From contig NZ_CP083546.1 of assembly GCF_025144145.1 (NCBI RefSeq), positions 1,752,501 through 1,816,500 on the forward strand: a DNA stretch of 64,000 nt, read 5' to 3'. The position numbers were made by a program, and so were the translations under genes. Below the pieces are notes generated by a model, which saw only the letters and a program-made list of their open reading frames with translations, was not told the origin of the DNA and searched no databases. Of this stretch, positions 32,670-42,476 are shown one piece after another. Source of the DNA: Leisingera sp. M658. Its GTDB lineage: Bacteria > Pseudomonadota > Alphaproteobacteria > Rhodobacterales > Rhodobacteraceae. Within the stretch, counting starts at the first letter, position 1. The number at the start of each line of letters is the position of its first letter.

Positions 32670-34049
32670 TTACCGGTAGGTCACTTGTTTCACGGCTGCG
32701 ACCACCTCATCCGTGGTGATCAGCGCGTGGCGTTCGAGATTGGCTGCATAGGGCATGGGCACGTCCTTGCCGGTGCAGGTGATGATCGGCGCGTCGAGGT
32801 AATCGAAGGCCTGTTGCATCACTTCCGAGGCGATGTAGCTGCCGACCGAACCCTGCGGCCAGCCTTCCTCAACGGTGACCAGACGGTTTGTCTTCTGCAC
32901 GGATGCGATCACCGTGGGCAGGTCCATCGGGCGGATGGTGCGCAGGTCGATGACCTCGGCTGAGATGCCGTCTTCTGCAAGTTTATCAGCCGCTTCCAGC
33001 GCATAAGTCATGCCGATGCCAAAGGAAACGATGGTGGCATCGGTGCCTTCCCGCCAGATCCGGGCCTTGCCGAAGGGGACGGTGTAATCATCCAGCTTGG
33101 GCACGTCGAAGGCACGGCCATAGAGGATCTCATTCTCGAGGAAGATCACCGGGTTGTTGTCGCGGATCGCGGTTTTCATCAGACCCTTGGCGTCAGATGC
33201 CGAGTAGGGCATCACCACTTTCAGGCCCGGGATCTGCATGTACCAGGCGGCGTAGTCCTGGGAGTGCTGGGCGCCGACGCGGGCGGCCGCACCATTGGGG
33301 CCGCGGAACACCATGGGCGCACCCATCTGACCGCCGGACATATAGAGCGTCTTGGCCGCCGAGTTGATGATGTGGTCAATCGCCTGCATGGCGAAGTTGA
33401 AGGTCATGAACTCGACAATCGGGCGCAGGCCCCCGAAGGCGGCACCGGTGGCGATGCCGGCAAAACCGTGTTCGGTGATCGGCGTGTCGATCACCCGCTT
33501 GGCGCCGAATTCATCCAACAGACCCTGGGAGATTTTGTAGGCGCCCTGATATTCGGCGACTTCCTCGCCCATCAGGAACACGTCTTCGTCGCGGCGCATT
33601 TCCTCGGCCATGGCGTCGCGCAGGGCTTCGCGGACCGTGGTTTGCACCATTTCGGTGCCCTCCGGATAGTCCGGTTCCAATGTCACAGAGGCGACCGGCG
33701 CAGGCGCGGCAGCAGCGGCGGGGGCTGCAGGCGCCGCAGGTGCCTCAGCGGCCGGCGCTTCGCTGGCTGCGGCGGATGCCGGCGCGGCGGACGCGTCGTA
33801 GCTCTCGCCGTCTTCGACCAGCACCGCGATGGGCGTGTTCACCTTGACGCCCTCGGTGCCTTCACCGATCAGGATCTTGCCGACGATGCCTTCGTCAACA
33901 GCTTCGAACTCCATCGTGGCCTTGTCGGTTTCGATCTCGGCCATGATATCGCCGGAGTTCACGGTATCGCCTTCCTTGACCAGCCATTTGGCCAGCGTGC
34001 CTTCTTCCATGGTCGGCGACAGGGCGGGCATAAGAATTTCGGTTGCCAT
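32670..34049 (-). CDS. pdhB: pyruvate dehydrogenase E1 beta subunit with N-terminal lipoyl domain
   Basis: 459 residues. Residues 1-79 are a lipoyl domain (Lys in [13 protein letters not shown]), followed by an Ala/Pro linker (80-125). The E1 beta transketolase-type domain ([22 protein letters not shown] ... [20 protein letters not shown] ... [27 protein letters not shown]) comes next. With PdhA it decarboxylates pyruvate using thiamine diphosphate. The lipoyl fusion is typical of Alphaproteobacteria. It starts 1 nt after the VOC gene stop. Confidence 0.96.
   Translation of the reverse strand: MATEILMPALSPTMEEGTLAKWLVKEGDTVNSGDIMAEIETDKATMEFEAVDEGIVGKILIGEGTEGVKVNTPIAVLVEDGESYDASAAPASAAASEAPAAEAPAAPAAPAAAAAPAPVASVTLEPDYPEGTEMVQTTVREALRDAMAEEMRRDEDVFLMGEEVAEYQGAYKISQGLLDEFGAKRVIDTPITEHGFAGIATGAAFGGLRPIVEFMTFNFAMQAIDHIINSAAKTLYMSGGQMGAPMVFRGPNGAAARVGAQHSQDYAAWYMQIPGLKVVMPYSASDAKGLMKTAIRDNNPVIFLENEILYGRAFDVPKLDDYTVPFGKARIWREGTDATIVSFGIGMTYALEAADKLAEDGISAEVIDLRTIRPMDLPTVIASVQKTNRLVTVEEGWPQGSVGSYIASEVMQQAFDYLDAPIITCTGKDVPMPYAANLERHALITTDEVVAAVKQVTYR
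33813..34049 (-). repeat. lipoyl-domain coding repeat (pdhB copy)
   Basis: Partner of 32270-32506; the proteins differ at only about one residue in nine over 79 positions, and both encode a Lys-bearing lipoyl hairpin. Confidence 0.7.
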
Positions 34050-34050
34050 A

Positions 34051-34437
34051 TCAGTTGCTCTCCGCAGGAGTGATCATTCCGACGATGTTGCCTTGACCGT
34101 CCTCAACATAGGCGCAGCGGCCAATGCCGGGATAGTCCTGGGGCGGCAGCGCCTCGGCGCCGCCGTTGCCAAGCGCCCAGTTGTAGCGCTCGTCACAGTC
34201 GCCGACTTCAAAGGTCATGGTGCCGCCGCGGACCGGGCCGCCGGCGGCAGGGGCATCGCCCATACGTTTCATCAGGCCGCCGGTCACGCCATGGGCCATG
34301 CCGATAGCGGCGCCTTCGATCAGGTGATACGCCATATCTTCGCCGCCCGGCATCGGCTCAAACTGCCAGCCGAACAGACCGCTGTAAAAGGCCTTTGCGG
34401 CCTCAACATCCGTTGCGTGGATTTCGAAATGCGGCAT
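34051..34437 (-). CDS. VOC-superfamily (glyoxalase-like) protein in the pdh operon
   Basis: 128 residues starting [29 protein letters not shown], a classical VOC beta-alpha-beta-beta-beta unit, with [15 protein letters not shown] in the second half and a C-terminal [13 protein letters not shown]. The metal-ligand pattern His4/Glu-like is plausible, but the substrate is unknown. The ATG overlaps the pdhA stop (TGATG), and pdhB starts 1 nt after its stop. It is thus translated between E1 alpha and E1 beta. It may detoxify a by-product such as methylglyoxal or a pyruvate-derived adduct (inference). Confidence 0.85.
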   Translation of the reverse strand: MPHFEIHATDVEAAKAFYSGLFGWQFEPMPGGEDMAYHLIEGAAIGMAHGVTGGLMKRMGDAPAAGGPVRGGTMTFEVGDCDERYNWALGNGGAEALPPQDYPGIGRCAYVEDGQGNIVGMITPAESN

Positions 34438-35453
34438 CAGGCACTGGCCTCCTGCGGGACGTCGTCCGCATAGATGTCGGTCCAAAGCTCGTCGAGCGCA
34501 GGTTCCGGGCTTTCCTTGGCGAAATCCGCGGACTTGGAGACGATCTCCTTGATCTCCTTGTCGATCGCCTTGAGGTCGTCCTCGGTTGCGTGCTTGCCGG
34601 TCAGCAGCATCTCGCGGACCTGCTCGATCGGGTCGCGCTCCTCACGCATTTTCTGGACCTCTTCGCGGGTGCGGTACTTGGCCGGATCCGACATCGAGTG
34701 GCCGCGGTAGCGGTAGGTTTTGACTTCCAGGATATAGGGGCCGTCGCCGCTGCGGCAGTGGGAGACAGCGCGCTCGCCGGCCTCTTTGACGGACAGCACG
34801 TTCATGCCGTCCACCGCTTCACCCGGAATGCCGAACGCCTTGCCGCGTTCCCAGATCTCGGCGCTGGAGGTGGAGCGCTGCTGCGAGGTGCCCATGGCGT
34901 ATTGGTTGTTCTCAATGACGAAGACCACCGGCAGTTTCCACAGGGCGGCCATGTTGAAGGTCTCGTAGACCTGGCCCTGGTTCGCCGCACCATCGCCGAA
35001 ATAGGCAAATGTCACGCGGCCGTTGCCCTTGTATTTGTCGGCAAATGCGAGACCGGCGCCGAGCGGCACCTGGGCGCCGACGATGCCGTGGCCGCCATAG
35101 AAATGCTTCTCCTTCGAGAACATATGCATGGAGCCGCCCTTGCCCTTGGAGTAGCCGCCCTCGCGCCCGGTCAGTTCGGCCATGACGCCGTCCGGGTCCA
35201 TGCCGCAGGCCAGCATGTGGCCGTGGTCGCGGTAGGAGGTAACGCGCTTGTCGCCTTCCTCGGCTGCGGCCTCAAGCCCGACAACAACCGCTTCCTGGCC
35301 GATGTAGAGGTGGCAGAAGCCGCCGATCAGACCCATGCCATAAAGCTGGCCCGATTTTTCCTCGAATCGGCGGATCAGCAGCATTTCGCGGTAGTGTTTC
35401 GTAAGCTCTTCGGCAGAAACGTTTGGTTTCTTTGCGCTTTTCCTAGCGGCCAT
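34437..35453 (-). CDS. pdhA: pyruvate dehydrogenase E1 alpha subunit
   Basis: 338 residues: EELTKHYREMLLIRRFEEKSGQLYGMGLIGGFCHLYIGQEAV at the start, the thiamine diphosphate motif GDGAANQGQVYETFNMAALWKLPVVFVIENN, and the phosphorylation-loop region YRYRGHSMSDPAKYR. It starts the pdh operon; GGGGGAG precedes the ATG. An 18-bp palindrome shared with lpdA lies 27 nt upstream (35481-35498). Confidence 0.97.
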   Translation of the reverse strand: MAARKSAKKPNVSAEELTKHYREMLLIRRFEEKSGQLYGMGLIGGFCHLYIGQEAVVVGLEAAAEEGDKRVTSYRDHGHMLACGMDPDGVMAELTGREGGYSKGKGGSMHMFSKEKHFYGGHGIVGAQVPLGAGLAFADKYKGNGRVTFAYFGDGAANQGQVYETFNMAALWKLPVVFVIENNQYAMGTSQQRSTSSAEIWERGKAFGIPGEAVDGMNVLSVKEAGERAVSHCRSGDGPYILEVKTYRYRGHSMSDPAKYRTREEVQKMREERDPIEQVREMLLTGKHATEDDLKAIDKEIKEIVSKSADFAKESPEPALDELWTDIYADDVPQEASA

Positions 35454-35480
35454 GGTGGTCGACTCCCCCTGCAGGCTAGA

Positions 35481-35498
35481 TAGTTTAGTGTTAAACCA
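35481..35498 (-). promoter_or_regulatory. candidate operator of the pdh operon
   Basis: Minus strand TGGTTTAACACTAAACTA, an imperfect palindrome (GGTTTA, 4 nt, TAAACT) 27 nt before the pdhA ATG. It matches the site in front of lpdA (53347-53364) at 15 of 18 positions in the same orientation. The regulator is unknown. Confidence 0.7.
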
Positions 35499-35638
35499 AT
35501 TGATACCCGGTTTTGACCCGGCTGAATAGTGTTATTCTGCCGCGGGGTTTCCGCCGCGTAAAAATCCGCCCATGGAACGCAAAAATGCCACGCAGCAAAC
35601 AGCAAGCGCGGCACAAGCGGGGGCGGACAGGAGGGCGT

Positions 35639-35938
35639 TTAGCGGATGACAATCTCGTCCGCGCGGACAAGGCCAAGCACCGATCGGGCCTGCTCATCCA
35701 GGAGATCAAGGTCGAGATAGTCGTCGGACAGGCGGCGGGTCAGGTTTTCCATGCCGCCGATCCGGGACTGGAGACGGTCGAGATCCAGCCGCAGTTCTTC
35801 TGCTTCGGCTTGGATCTCGACCCGTCTGAACAGACCGAAGTCGCCCTGTACCGCCGCAAAGGTGAAATACGCGCTGAGCGCGAAGGCGATGGCAAAAAAG
35901 GCGATGGCGCCCAGCGACGGGCGATTGCTTCGGGTCAC
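35639..35938 (-). CDS. ftsB: septum formation initiator family protein (FtsB-like)
   Basis: 99 residues. One membrane helix (LGAIAFFAIAFALSAYFTFAAV, about 9-30) is followed by a coiled coil (RRVEIQAEAEELRLDLDRLQSRIGGMENLTRRL) and the family-typical LDLLDEQARSVLGLVRADEIVI. It is a divisome scaffold protein at the inner membrane. Its place upstream of pdhA is usual in Alphaproteobacteria. A 185-nt spacer with the pdh operator separates it from pdhA. Confidence 0.88.
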   Translation of the reverse strand: MTRSNRPSLGAIAFFAIAFALSAYFTFAAVQGDFGLFRRVEIQAEAEELRLDLDRLQSRIGGMENLTRRLSDDYLDLDLLDEQARSVLGLVRADEIVIR

Positions 35939-36104
35939 TTTGGAGGTGCCTGTATGTTACTGCTCAAGTTTTTGTTTTTGCGCCGTTTCCCGGCGTCTGC
36001 CCTTGTTATGCCACAACCGAATCGGCTTGTGAATCCTAAAACTGTCCAAAGCGGGGAAAATTTGCGGATGATGCTCGGTGTTAAGGTCGCTGAAACCGCT
36101 GCTG

Positions 36105-36737
36105 CTAGCAAACCCTCAGATGTTCATGTGCAATTTCGCGGAAGTCATCGGTAAAATTCTTGTCCGACGGATCGAGATTGAAAACCGCTTCTCTGATGCG
36201 TTCTAGGCCTGCACAATGGTACTGGTCTTCGGCCTGGTAAAGTTCCGTGGCATCACCTGTCTTGTCGATGGAGTGGAATTTGGCTTCCAGCAGCTGGCGC
36301 TCTGTGCTGTTGAGGCTGAGGCATGACCAGAGGTCGTATTTCGCCCGGTAGGATGCAAAGGCGTCCGCAAATTCATCCTCTGTGCCGGCGCCGTCCTCGG
36401 GCAACGATTTATACAGGGTGAAAAAGGAGCGGATATGGTCTTCCAGCGCAACAGTGGAGGCAATGTGCTTGTTCCAGACCTCAAAGCTCTCGGCGCTTGG
36501 GTCATCGGCCGGAACTTCTACCAGGTTGTTTGCGTGACTTGCAGGTGTTTCGTCCAGCCACGCGGCTTTCTCTGAGGTTGTCAGGGCGTGCCACTGCGGC
36601 GCGCAATAATGGTCGACGATCCCTATCAGGCGGGTGTTTTCCTCCGGTGTTCGGGATTCTTCAGACAGGACGGCAAGCACAAGCGCTGCTGTGCAAAGAA
36701 ACAAAAACCCAGCCAAAAGCAGTCTAAAGGTTTTCAT
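36105..36737 (-). CDS. hypothetical periplasmic or membrane-anchored protein
   Basis: 210 residues from ATG 36737, preceded by GAGGAT at 6 nt. The N-terminal MKTFRLLLAGFLFLCTAALVLAVL is a signal anchor. The rest is mainly helical and acidic, with three Cys (VDHYCAPQW, LWSCLSL, QYHCAGL) and Trp-rich segments. I recognise no family. It stands alone between ftsB and pgk on the minus strand. A role in the envelope is the only safe inference. Confidence 0.7.
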   Translation of the reverse strand: MKTFRLLLAGFLFLCTAALVLAVLSEESRTPEENTRLIGIVDHYCAPQWHALTTSEKAAWLDETPASHANNLVEVPADDPSAESFEVWNKHIASTVALEDHIRSFFTLYKSLPEDGAGTEDEFADAFASYRAKYDLWSCLSLNSTERQLLEAKFHSIDKTGDATELYQAEDQYHCAGLERIREAVFNLDPSDKNFTDDFREIAHEHLRVC

Positions 36738-36841
36738 CAAAAATCCTCTGGTATTGGCGCATAACTGACAGCGGCATGCGGCGAAAATGCGGGGGTGTTT
36801 CAGGGGAGAGCGCAAATGGCGCAAAAGGCAGCTCAACAGAA

Positions 36842-36869
36842 AACCGCCGCAGAAGGAGGTCTGCGGCGG
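36842..36869 (-). terminator. intrinsic terminator of pgk
   Basis: ACCGCCGCAGA with TCTGCGGCGGT (11-bp perfect stem, 6-nt loop); on the minus strand it is followed by TTTTCTG. It lies 36 nt past the pgk stop. Confidence 0.8.
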
Positions 36870-36904
36870 TCCGGTTCAGCCAACAGGTAGGCAGCTGTGC
36901 CGCT

Positions 36905-38098
<1,194 letters not shown>

Positions 38099-38177
38099 CA
38101 GCGAGACCCCTTATGGTGAAAATGCAGGTAAATCCGCGGGCTGTTTCGGGGGTTTTTGCGCATCAGTCAATGCTCCC

Positions 38178-38206
38178 TTGGCATTTCCGGGCGCGGGCCT
38201 TAGGTA
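38178..38206 (+). promoter_or_regulatory. promoter candidate for the ppiB pair
   Basis: TTGGCA, 17-nt spacer, TAGGTA, ending 31 nt before the ppiB ATG in the pgk/ppiB divergent region. Good spacing and hexamers. Confidence 0.5.
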
Positions 38207-38237
38207 TCTGTGCAAATTTCGACGACAGGAGAGCCAG

Positions 38238-38744
38238 ATGGCCGAGATTAAAGATCCCGAGAACACCGTTATTGTTGAACTGAAAGACGGCAACGTCGTG
38301 ATTGAGCTGCTGCCCGACGTGGCGCCGAAACACGCCGAGCGGATGAAGGAACTGGCCCGTGCCGGCGAATATGACAACGTCTGTTTTCACCGGGTGATTG
38401 ACGGCTTCATGGCGCAGACCGGCGACGTGGCCAATGGCGACATGGAAGACGGTTTCAACATCCGCATGGCGGGCACTGGCGGTTCCGACCTGCCGAACCT
38501 GCCGGCTGAGTTCTCGAAGCTGCCGCATGACCGCGGAACCCTGGGCGCGGCGCGCTCGGCGAACCCGGATTCGGCAAACTCGCAGTTCTTCATCAACTTC
38601 AAGGACAACCACTTCCTGAACGGCCAGTACACCGTTTACGGCCGTGTCATTGAAGGCATGGAGCATGTGGATGCGATCACCAAAGGCGAGCCGCCGGCAA
38701 ACCCGGACCGGATGATCTCGGTCAAGGTTGCTGCGGATGCTTAA
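38238..38744 (+). CDS. ppiB: cytosolic peptidyl-prolyl cis-trans isomerase (cyclophilin)
   Basis: 168 residues without a signal peptide. Cyclophilin signatures: FHRVIDGFMAQTGD (active-site Arg), SANSQFFINFKDNHFLNGQYTVYGRVIEGMEHVDAI. It isomerises proline peptide bonds. CAGGAGAG precedes the ATG. The next gene, a periplasmic cyclophilin, starts 8 nt before its stop, so the two are coupled. Confidence 0.95.
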   Translation: MAEIKDPENTVIVELKDGNVVIELLPDVAPKHAERMKELARAGEYDNVCFHRVIDGFMAQTGDVANGDMEDGFNIRMAGTGGSDLPNLPAEFSKLPHDRGTLGAARSANPDSANSQFFINFKDNHFLNGQYTVYGRVIEGMEHVDAITKGEPPANPDRMISVKVAADA

Positions 38745-39285
38745 AAGCCTGTCCCTGGTAGCCCTGCTGGCGGCAGGGCCTGCCTTTGCCACCGGCCTGG
38801 AGGTTCAGGTCGAGGGCGAGGCCAACGGCACCATCAAGATCGACTTGTTCGAGGATGTGGCACCCGCCCATGTGGCGCAGATCACCGCGCTTGCTGCTGA
38901 AGGCCAGTATGACGGTGTGGTGTTCCACCGGGTGATCGAGGGCTTCATGGCGCAGACCGGCGATGTTGAGTTCGGCAAGGCCGGCGGCGACATGAGTGCT
39001 GCCGGGCGCGGTGGCTCCGACCGCCCCGATCTGCCGGCCGAGTTTTCGGACCTGCCGTTTGACCGCGGTGTGGTCGGCATGGCCCGGTCGCAAAGCCCCA
39101 ACAGCGCCAATTCGCAGTTCTTCATCATGTTTGATGCGGGCCACTTCCTGAACGGCCAGTACACGGTTGTCGGCAAGGTGACCGGCGGCATGGATGTGGT
39201 TGACGCGATCAAGCTGGGCACAGGCGGAAACGGCGCGGTGATCGGCCAGCCCGACGCCATGACCAAAGTGACCGTCACCGAATAA
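38737..39285 (+). CDS. periplasmic peptidyl-prolyl cis-trans isomerase (cyclophilin)
   Basis: 182 residues from ATG 38737. The signal peptide MLKSLSLVALLAAGPAFA is followed by a cyclophilin domain (FHRVIEGFMAQTGDVEFGKAG; SANSQFFIMFDAGHFLNGQYTVVGKV), closely similar to the upstream ppiB product. The pair covers cytosol and periplasm and arose by duplication. An in-frame TTG at 38728 is a less likely start. Confidence 0.93.
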   Translation: MLKSLSLVALLAAGPAFATGLEVQVEGEANGTIKIDLFEDVAPAHVAQITALAAEGQYDGVVFHRVIEGFMAQTGDVEFGKAGGDMSAAGRGGSDRPDLPAEFSDLPFDRGVVGMARSQSPNSANSQFFIMFDAGHFLNGQYTVVGKVTGGMDVVDAIKLGTGGNGAVIGQPDAMTKVTVTE

Positions 39286-39310
39286 GCACCTCCGGTTTTC
39301 CGGAAAATCC

Positions 39311-39344
39311 AAGGCCCGTTCCCGGTATCCGGGGGCGGGCCTTT
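39311..39344 (+). terminator. terminator after the cyclophilin pair
   Basis: AAGGCCCG (39311-39318) pairs with CGGGCCTT (39336-39343), with an inner CCCGG/CCGGG stem; only three T follow. Confidence 0.65.
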
Positions 39345-39457
39345 GCCGTTGCAGCCCTGCGCTGTGCCAGGCCACTGACATGATGTCACAAGCCTGTGTT
39401 TCCCACTGTTCAGTCCCGGCTTGTCCCGAATACTGGGGGTTCAGCGGGGAGCGTGTG

Positions 39458-40420
39458 ATGCTGGGACGTTTGTTAATGAGTGCGGCTGTGTTTTTGCCCT
39501 GGATGGCGCAGGCCAGTCCCGCGGAGTGGAAACGGGAATGGCCGAAAACCGATTTCAGCCGGACGAGTGTCGGGGATTGGGGCCAGATCCGCTCTGGCGG
39601 GGTGCCCAAAGACGGCATTCCGGCACTGGATGCGCCGCAGTTCACGGCGGCGGCCAAGGACCGGCGGCTGATGCCGCGAGAGCCGGTGATCGCGCTGGAG
39701 ATAGAGGGCGCGCCGGCCCGTGCCTATCCGCTGCGCTACCTTACCTGGCATGAGATTGTGAACGACGAGGTGGCCGGGGTGCCGGTGGCGGTGACCTATT
39801 GCCCGTTGTGCAATTCCGCGATGACATTCGACCGGCGCACCCGGGCGGGGGTGCTGCGGTTCGGGGTCACCGGCAAGCTGCGCTATTCCGATATGGTGAT
39901 GTATGACCGCGAAACCCAAAGCTGGTGGCAGCAGGCGATCGGCACCGGCATTGCCGGCGAGATGAGCGGCCAGCGGCTGGCCAGCCTGCCCAGCTGGGTC
40001 GAAAGCTGGCAAGAGTTCAAAGCGCGCAACCCTGATGGTCTGGTGATGGCGCAGCCTGGCTATAACCGGCGCTACGGGCAAAACCCTTACCGGGGGTATG
40101 ACACGTCGGACTGGCCGTTTCTGTATGACGGCACCCCGCCGCCGCATGGGCTGGCGCCGCTGGACCGGGTGGTGCGGGTCGGCAGCCGGGCCTGGCCGCT
40201 GGCGCGGCTGGCAAAGACGGGCGAGATCCGTGAGGCAGGCGTGGTGCTCAGCTGGCGGGCCGGGCAGGCCTCGGCGCTGGATGCGGGCACGCTGGCCAAG
40301 GGGCGGAACATCGGATCAGTCAGGGTGCGCGATGCAAGTGGGTTCGACGTGGCGCATGATGTGATGTTCGCCTTTGCCTTTCACGCCTTCTGGCCGGACG
40401 GACGCTGGATGCTGAAATGA
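39458..40420 (+). CDS. DUF3179 domain-containing secreted protein
   Basis: 320 residues from ATG 39458 (GGGGAG 6 nt upstream). A signal peptide (MLGRLLMSAAVFLPWMAQA) leads to a DUF3179 domain: ALEIEGAPARAYPLRYLTWHEIVND, the Cys-pair motif VTYCPLCNSAMTFDR, and FGVTGKLRYSDMVMYDRETQSWWQQ. The CPLC motif suggests metal or haem chemistry, but the family has no known reaction. It ends in a hairpin shared with the convergent RTX gene. Confidence 0.88.
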   Translation: MLGRLLMSAAVFLPWMAQASPAEWKREWPKTDFSRTSVGDWGQIRSGGVPKDGIPALDAPQFTAAAKDRRLMPREPVIALEIEGAPARAYPLRYLTWHEIVNDEVAGVPVAVTYCPLCNSAMTFDRRTRAGVLRFGVTGKLRYSDMVMYDRETQSWWQQAIGTGIAGEMSGQRLASLPSWVESWQEFKARNPDGLVMAQPGYNRRYGQNPYRGYDTSDWPFLYDGTPPPHGLAPLDRVVRVGSRAWPLARLAKTGEIREAGVVLSWRAGQASALDAGTLAKGRNIGSVRVRDASGFDVAHDVMFAFAFHAFWPDGRWMLK

Positions 40421-40423
40421 CAA

Positions 40424-40448
40424 AAGGCGCGCCGCCGGGGCGCGCCTT
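40424..40448. terminator. hairpin between convergent genes
   Basis: AAGGCGCGCC, loop GCCGG, GGCGCGCCTT: a 10-bp perfect stem between the DUF3179 gene and the RTX gene. A short T tract only, so it may act more as an RNA-stabilising 3' end. Confidence 0.6.
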
Positions 40449-40471
40449 GAGCAGGTCAATGACCGTAGTGG

Positions 40472-41716
40472 TCAGAACAGAAAGTTGTCCGCGTCCTGCA
40501 GCTGCGCCACGGTGATGTCTTCCACCAGAATGGTGACATTGGCAAAGGAGACCAGGACATCGTCGCCTTGGCTTTCAAAATCCAGCTGGCTCAGCCGGGA
40601 GGCGCCGCGGCCGATTGCGATGCGGTCCTCACCGGCGGTGAAATCGGTGACAGTGTCGTTACCGTGGCCTTTGTGGAAGACGAAGGTATCCGCCTGGCTG
40701 CCGCCGGTCAGCACGTCGTTGCCCTTGTGGCCCAGCAGCATGTCGCGCCCGGACTCGCCCTTCAGTGTATCGCTGCCGCCGCCGCCGACCAGCAGGTCGT
40801 TGCCCGAATTGCCGATCAGAACGTCCTTGCCATGGCCGCCCTTCAGCTCATCGGCGCCGCCGCCGCCCAATAGCCTGTCGCCGTGTTTGCCGCCAATCAG
40901 CAGATCATCGCCCATGCCGCCAATCAGCATGTCGCGTCCGCTGCCGCCCCAAAGGTCGTCATCGCCATCGCCGCCGTTGAGCGTATCGCGGCCGGCGCCA
41001 CCCAGCAGGCGGTCATTGCCATCTTCGCCCAGCAACAAGTCGCTGCCGGACAGACCGGATAAGGTGTCATTGCCGGCACCGCCCAAGATCAGGTCGCTGG
41101 AAAGCCCGGCGGATTTGTCTCCGGTCAGGGAATTGCCGCTGTAGCTGCCGGCTGTCAGGGCAAAGGTCCGGTTGGAAAACTCCAGCTGTTCGATCGAGGA
41201 CACAATATCGCGGCCATCGCCCGAGTCGATTGTGACCGTGCTGAAATTTGAGGAGAAAGACGCATTGCCGAATGTGTCGGCAATAATCAGGCGGTCCGTG
41301 CCGCTGCCGCCGTACAGCGTGTCGTCGCCGGTTCCAAGCTTGATTGTATCATTGCCGCCATGAGTGAGCCAGCGCTGTCCCTCGGCCATGTTGGAGGTGA
41401 TTGTATCGCTGCCGGCCAGAATGGATGCTTCCAGACGTGCGCCGCTGGAAGATGCGAACGTGTAGAAGTTCATCGAAAAGCCGGAGAATGAAAGAACTGG
41501 AGTTCCGTAGGATGTGATGCTGAGAGACTTAAGCGTCCAGGAATAGGGGGACGCGGAGGAAAAATCCCCGGTCAGGCTGAAGCCAGCCCCGTTGGTGCCG
41601 GTAAAGACAATCAGGCTGGAAGTTTGCGTTGTGATGCTTGCGTTGGCAAAATCCGGAGAGTTCAGGTCATTGAGCGACCATGTTCCGCTCGGGTCATTCA
41701 AGTTTACTGTCGCCAT
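40472..41716 (-). CDS. RTX-repeat calcium-binding protein, type I secreted
   Basis: 414 residues without a signal peptide. A Thr/Ser-rich N-terminal domain (1-105) is followed by a first nonapeptide patch (GGNDTIKLGTGDDTLYGGSG, about 119-138). A long RTX array (about 210-345) then repeats GGxGxDxLx, e.g. GGAGNDTLSGLSGSDLL. The C-terminal ADTFVFHKGHGNDTVTDFTAGEDRI plus a hydrophobic end (DADNFLF) are the usual uncleaved type I secretion signal. Ca2+ should fold it outside the cell. No peptidase HExxH motif or lipase motif was seen, so it is probably structural or adhesive. No type I transporter genes are adjacent. Confidence 0.92.
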   Translation of the reverse strand: MATVNLNDPSGTWSLNDLNSPDFANASITTQTSSLIVFTGTNGAGFSLTGDFSSASPYSWTLKSLSITSYGTPVLSFSGFSMNFYTFASSSGARLEASILAGSDTITSNMAEGQRWLTHGGNDTIKLGTGDDTLYGGSGTDRLIIADTFGNASFSSNFSTVTIDSGDGRDIVSSIEQLEFSNRTFALTAGSYSGNSLTGDKSAGLSSDLILGGAGNDTLSGLSGSDLLLGEDGNDRLLGGAGRDTLNGGDGDDDLWGGSGRDMLIGGMGDDLLIGGKHGDRLLGGGGADELKGGHGKDVLIGNSGNDLLVGGGGSDTLKGESGRDMLLGHKGNDVLTGGSQADTFVFHKGHGNDTVTDFTAGEDRIAIGRGASRLSQLDFESQGDDVLVSFANVTILVEDITVAQLQDADNFLF

Positions 41717-41777
41717 TTCCTTTAAGTACCCTTCTCGTTGTGCCGCGTGCCGGGCCGCAGCCCTGTATTTTCCGTGT

Positions 41778-41806
41778 TAACTATCGGTCTCAACTCGTGG
41801 CTGCAA
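41778..41806 (-). promoter_or_regulatory. promoter candidate for the RTX gene
   Basis: Minus strand TTGCAG, 17 nt, TAGTTA, about 60 nt before the RTX ATG. Good spacing. Confidence 0.5.
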
Positions 41807-41865
41807 GGTAAGGAATGCAAGATACCGTTGCGGGACTGGCAGAATGGAGAGCTGCCCCGATAAAA

Positions 41866-41895
41866 AAAAGCCGCAGGCGTTGGCCTGCGGCTTTT
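41866..41895. terminator. bidirectional intrinsic terminator after the bactofilin gene
   Basis: AAAAGCCGCAGGC, loop GTTG, GCCTGCGGCTTTT: a 13-bp perfect stem with A/T runs on both sides, 35 nt after the bactofilin stop on the minus strand. Confidence 0.9.
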
Positions 41896-41930
41896 GAAAT
41901 GGTCATGCCGGATCCGGCAGTAACGGCGGA

Positions 41931-42476
41931 TCAGCCCTCGGCTTTATGCGCGGCGGTGGCAGCTTTTACCGCTGCTGACGGGGCCGGGGCAGGCGCGGCT
42001 GCCGGGGCGGCCGCCGGGGCGGATTTGCGGCCGCCCGGGTTCAGCGGGTCGTCCTGGCGCTGCACGGAGCCTTCGAAGTGGGCGCCGCTTTCAATGGCGA
42101 TGGTCTTGTGGATGATATCGCCTTCGACGCGGGCGGTGGCGGTCAGGCGCACCTTCAGGCCACGCACGCGGCCAACGATGCGGCCGTTGATGACCACGTC
42201 ATCGGCGGTGACTTCGCCCTTGATCGTTGCGGTTTCGCCTACCGTCAGCAGATGCGCGCGGATGTCGCCTTCAACCGTGCCTTCGACCTGGATGTCGCCG
42301 GTGGTCTTGACGTTGCCGGTGATGTGCAGGTCCGAGCTGAGCAGCGACGCGGCGGGCTTGGCCTTGGGGGCGCTGGACCTGTAGTCGCTGACCGGAGCCG
42401 CCGGCGCCGCAGTGGGTGCCGGGGTCGCTTCGGCCTGTTTCGGCCCGGGCTCGTTGATTTTGCTCTTAGAAAACAT
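41931..42476 (-). CDS. bactofilin (polymer-forming cytoskeletal protein)
   Basis: 181 residues. A Pro/Ala-rich N-terminal tail (1-42) precedes the bactofilin beta-helix (SSDLHITGNVKTTGDIQVEGTVEGDIRAHLLTVGETATIKGEV...) and an Ala-rich C-terminal tail. It polymerises without nucleotides and positions cell-wall enzymes. It overlaps the end of the M23 peptidase gene by 11 nt; bactofilin-M23 pairs are common and act together in cell shape. Confidence 0.93.
   Translation of the reverse strand: MFSKSKINEPGPKQAEATPAPTAAPAAPVSDYRSSAPKAKPAASLLSSDLHITGNVKTTGDIQVEGTVEGDIRAHLLTVGETATIKGEVTADDVVINGRIVGRVRGLKVRLTATARVEGDIIHKTIAIESGAHFEGSVQRQDDPLNPGGRKSAPAAAPAAAPAPAPSAAVKAATAAHKAEG

Noticed and set aside
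40681..41105. Periodic DNA repeats in the RTX gene as an independent repeat array
   Set aside because: They follow the nonapeptide protein repeats in frame and are coding, not a separate DNA element.
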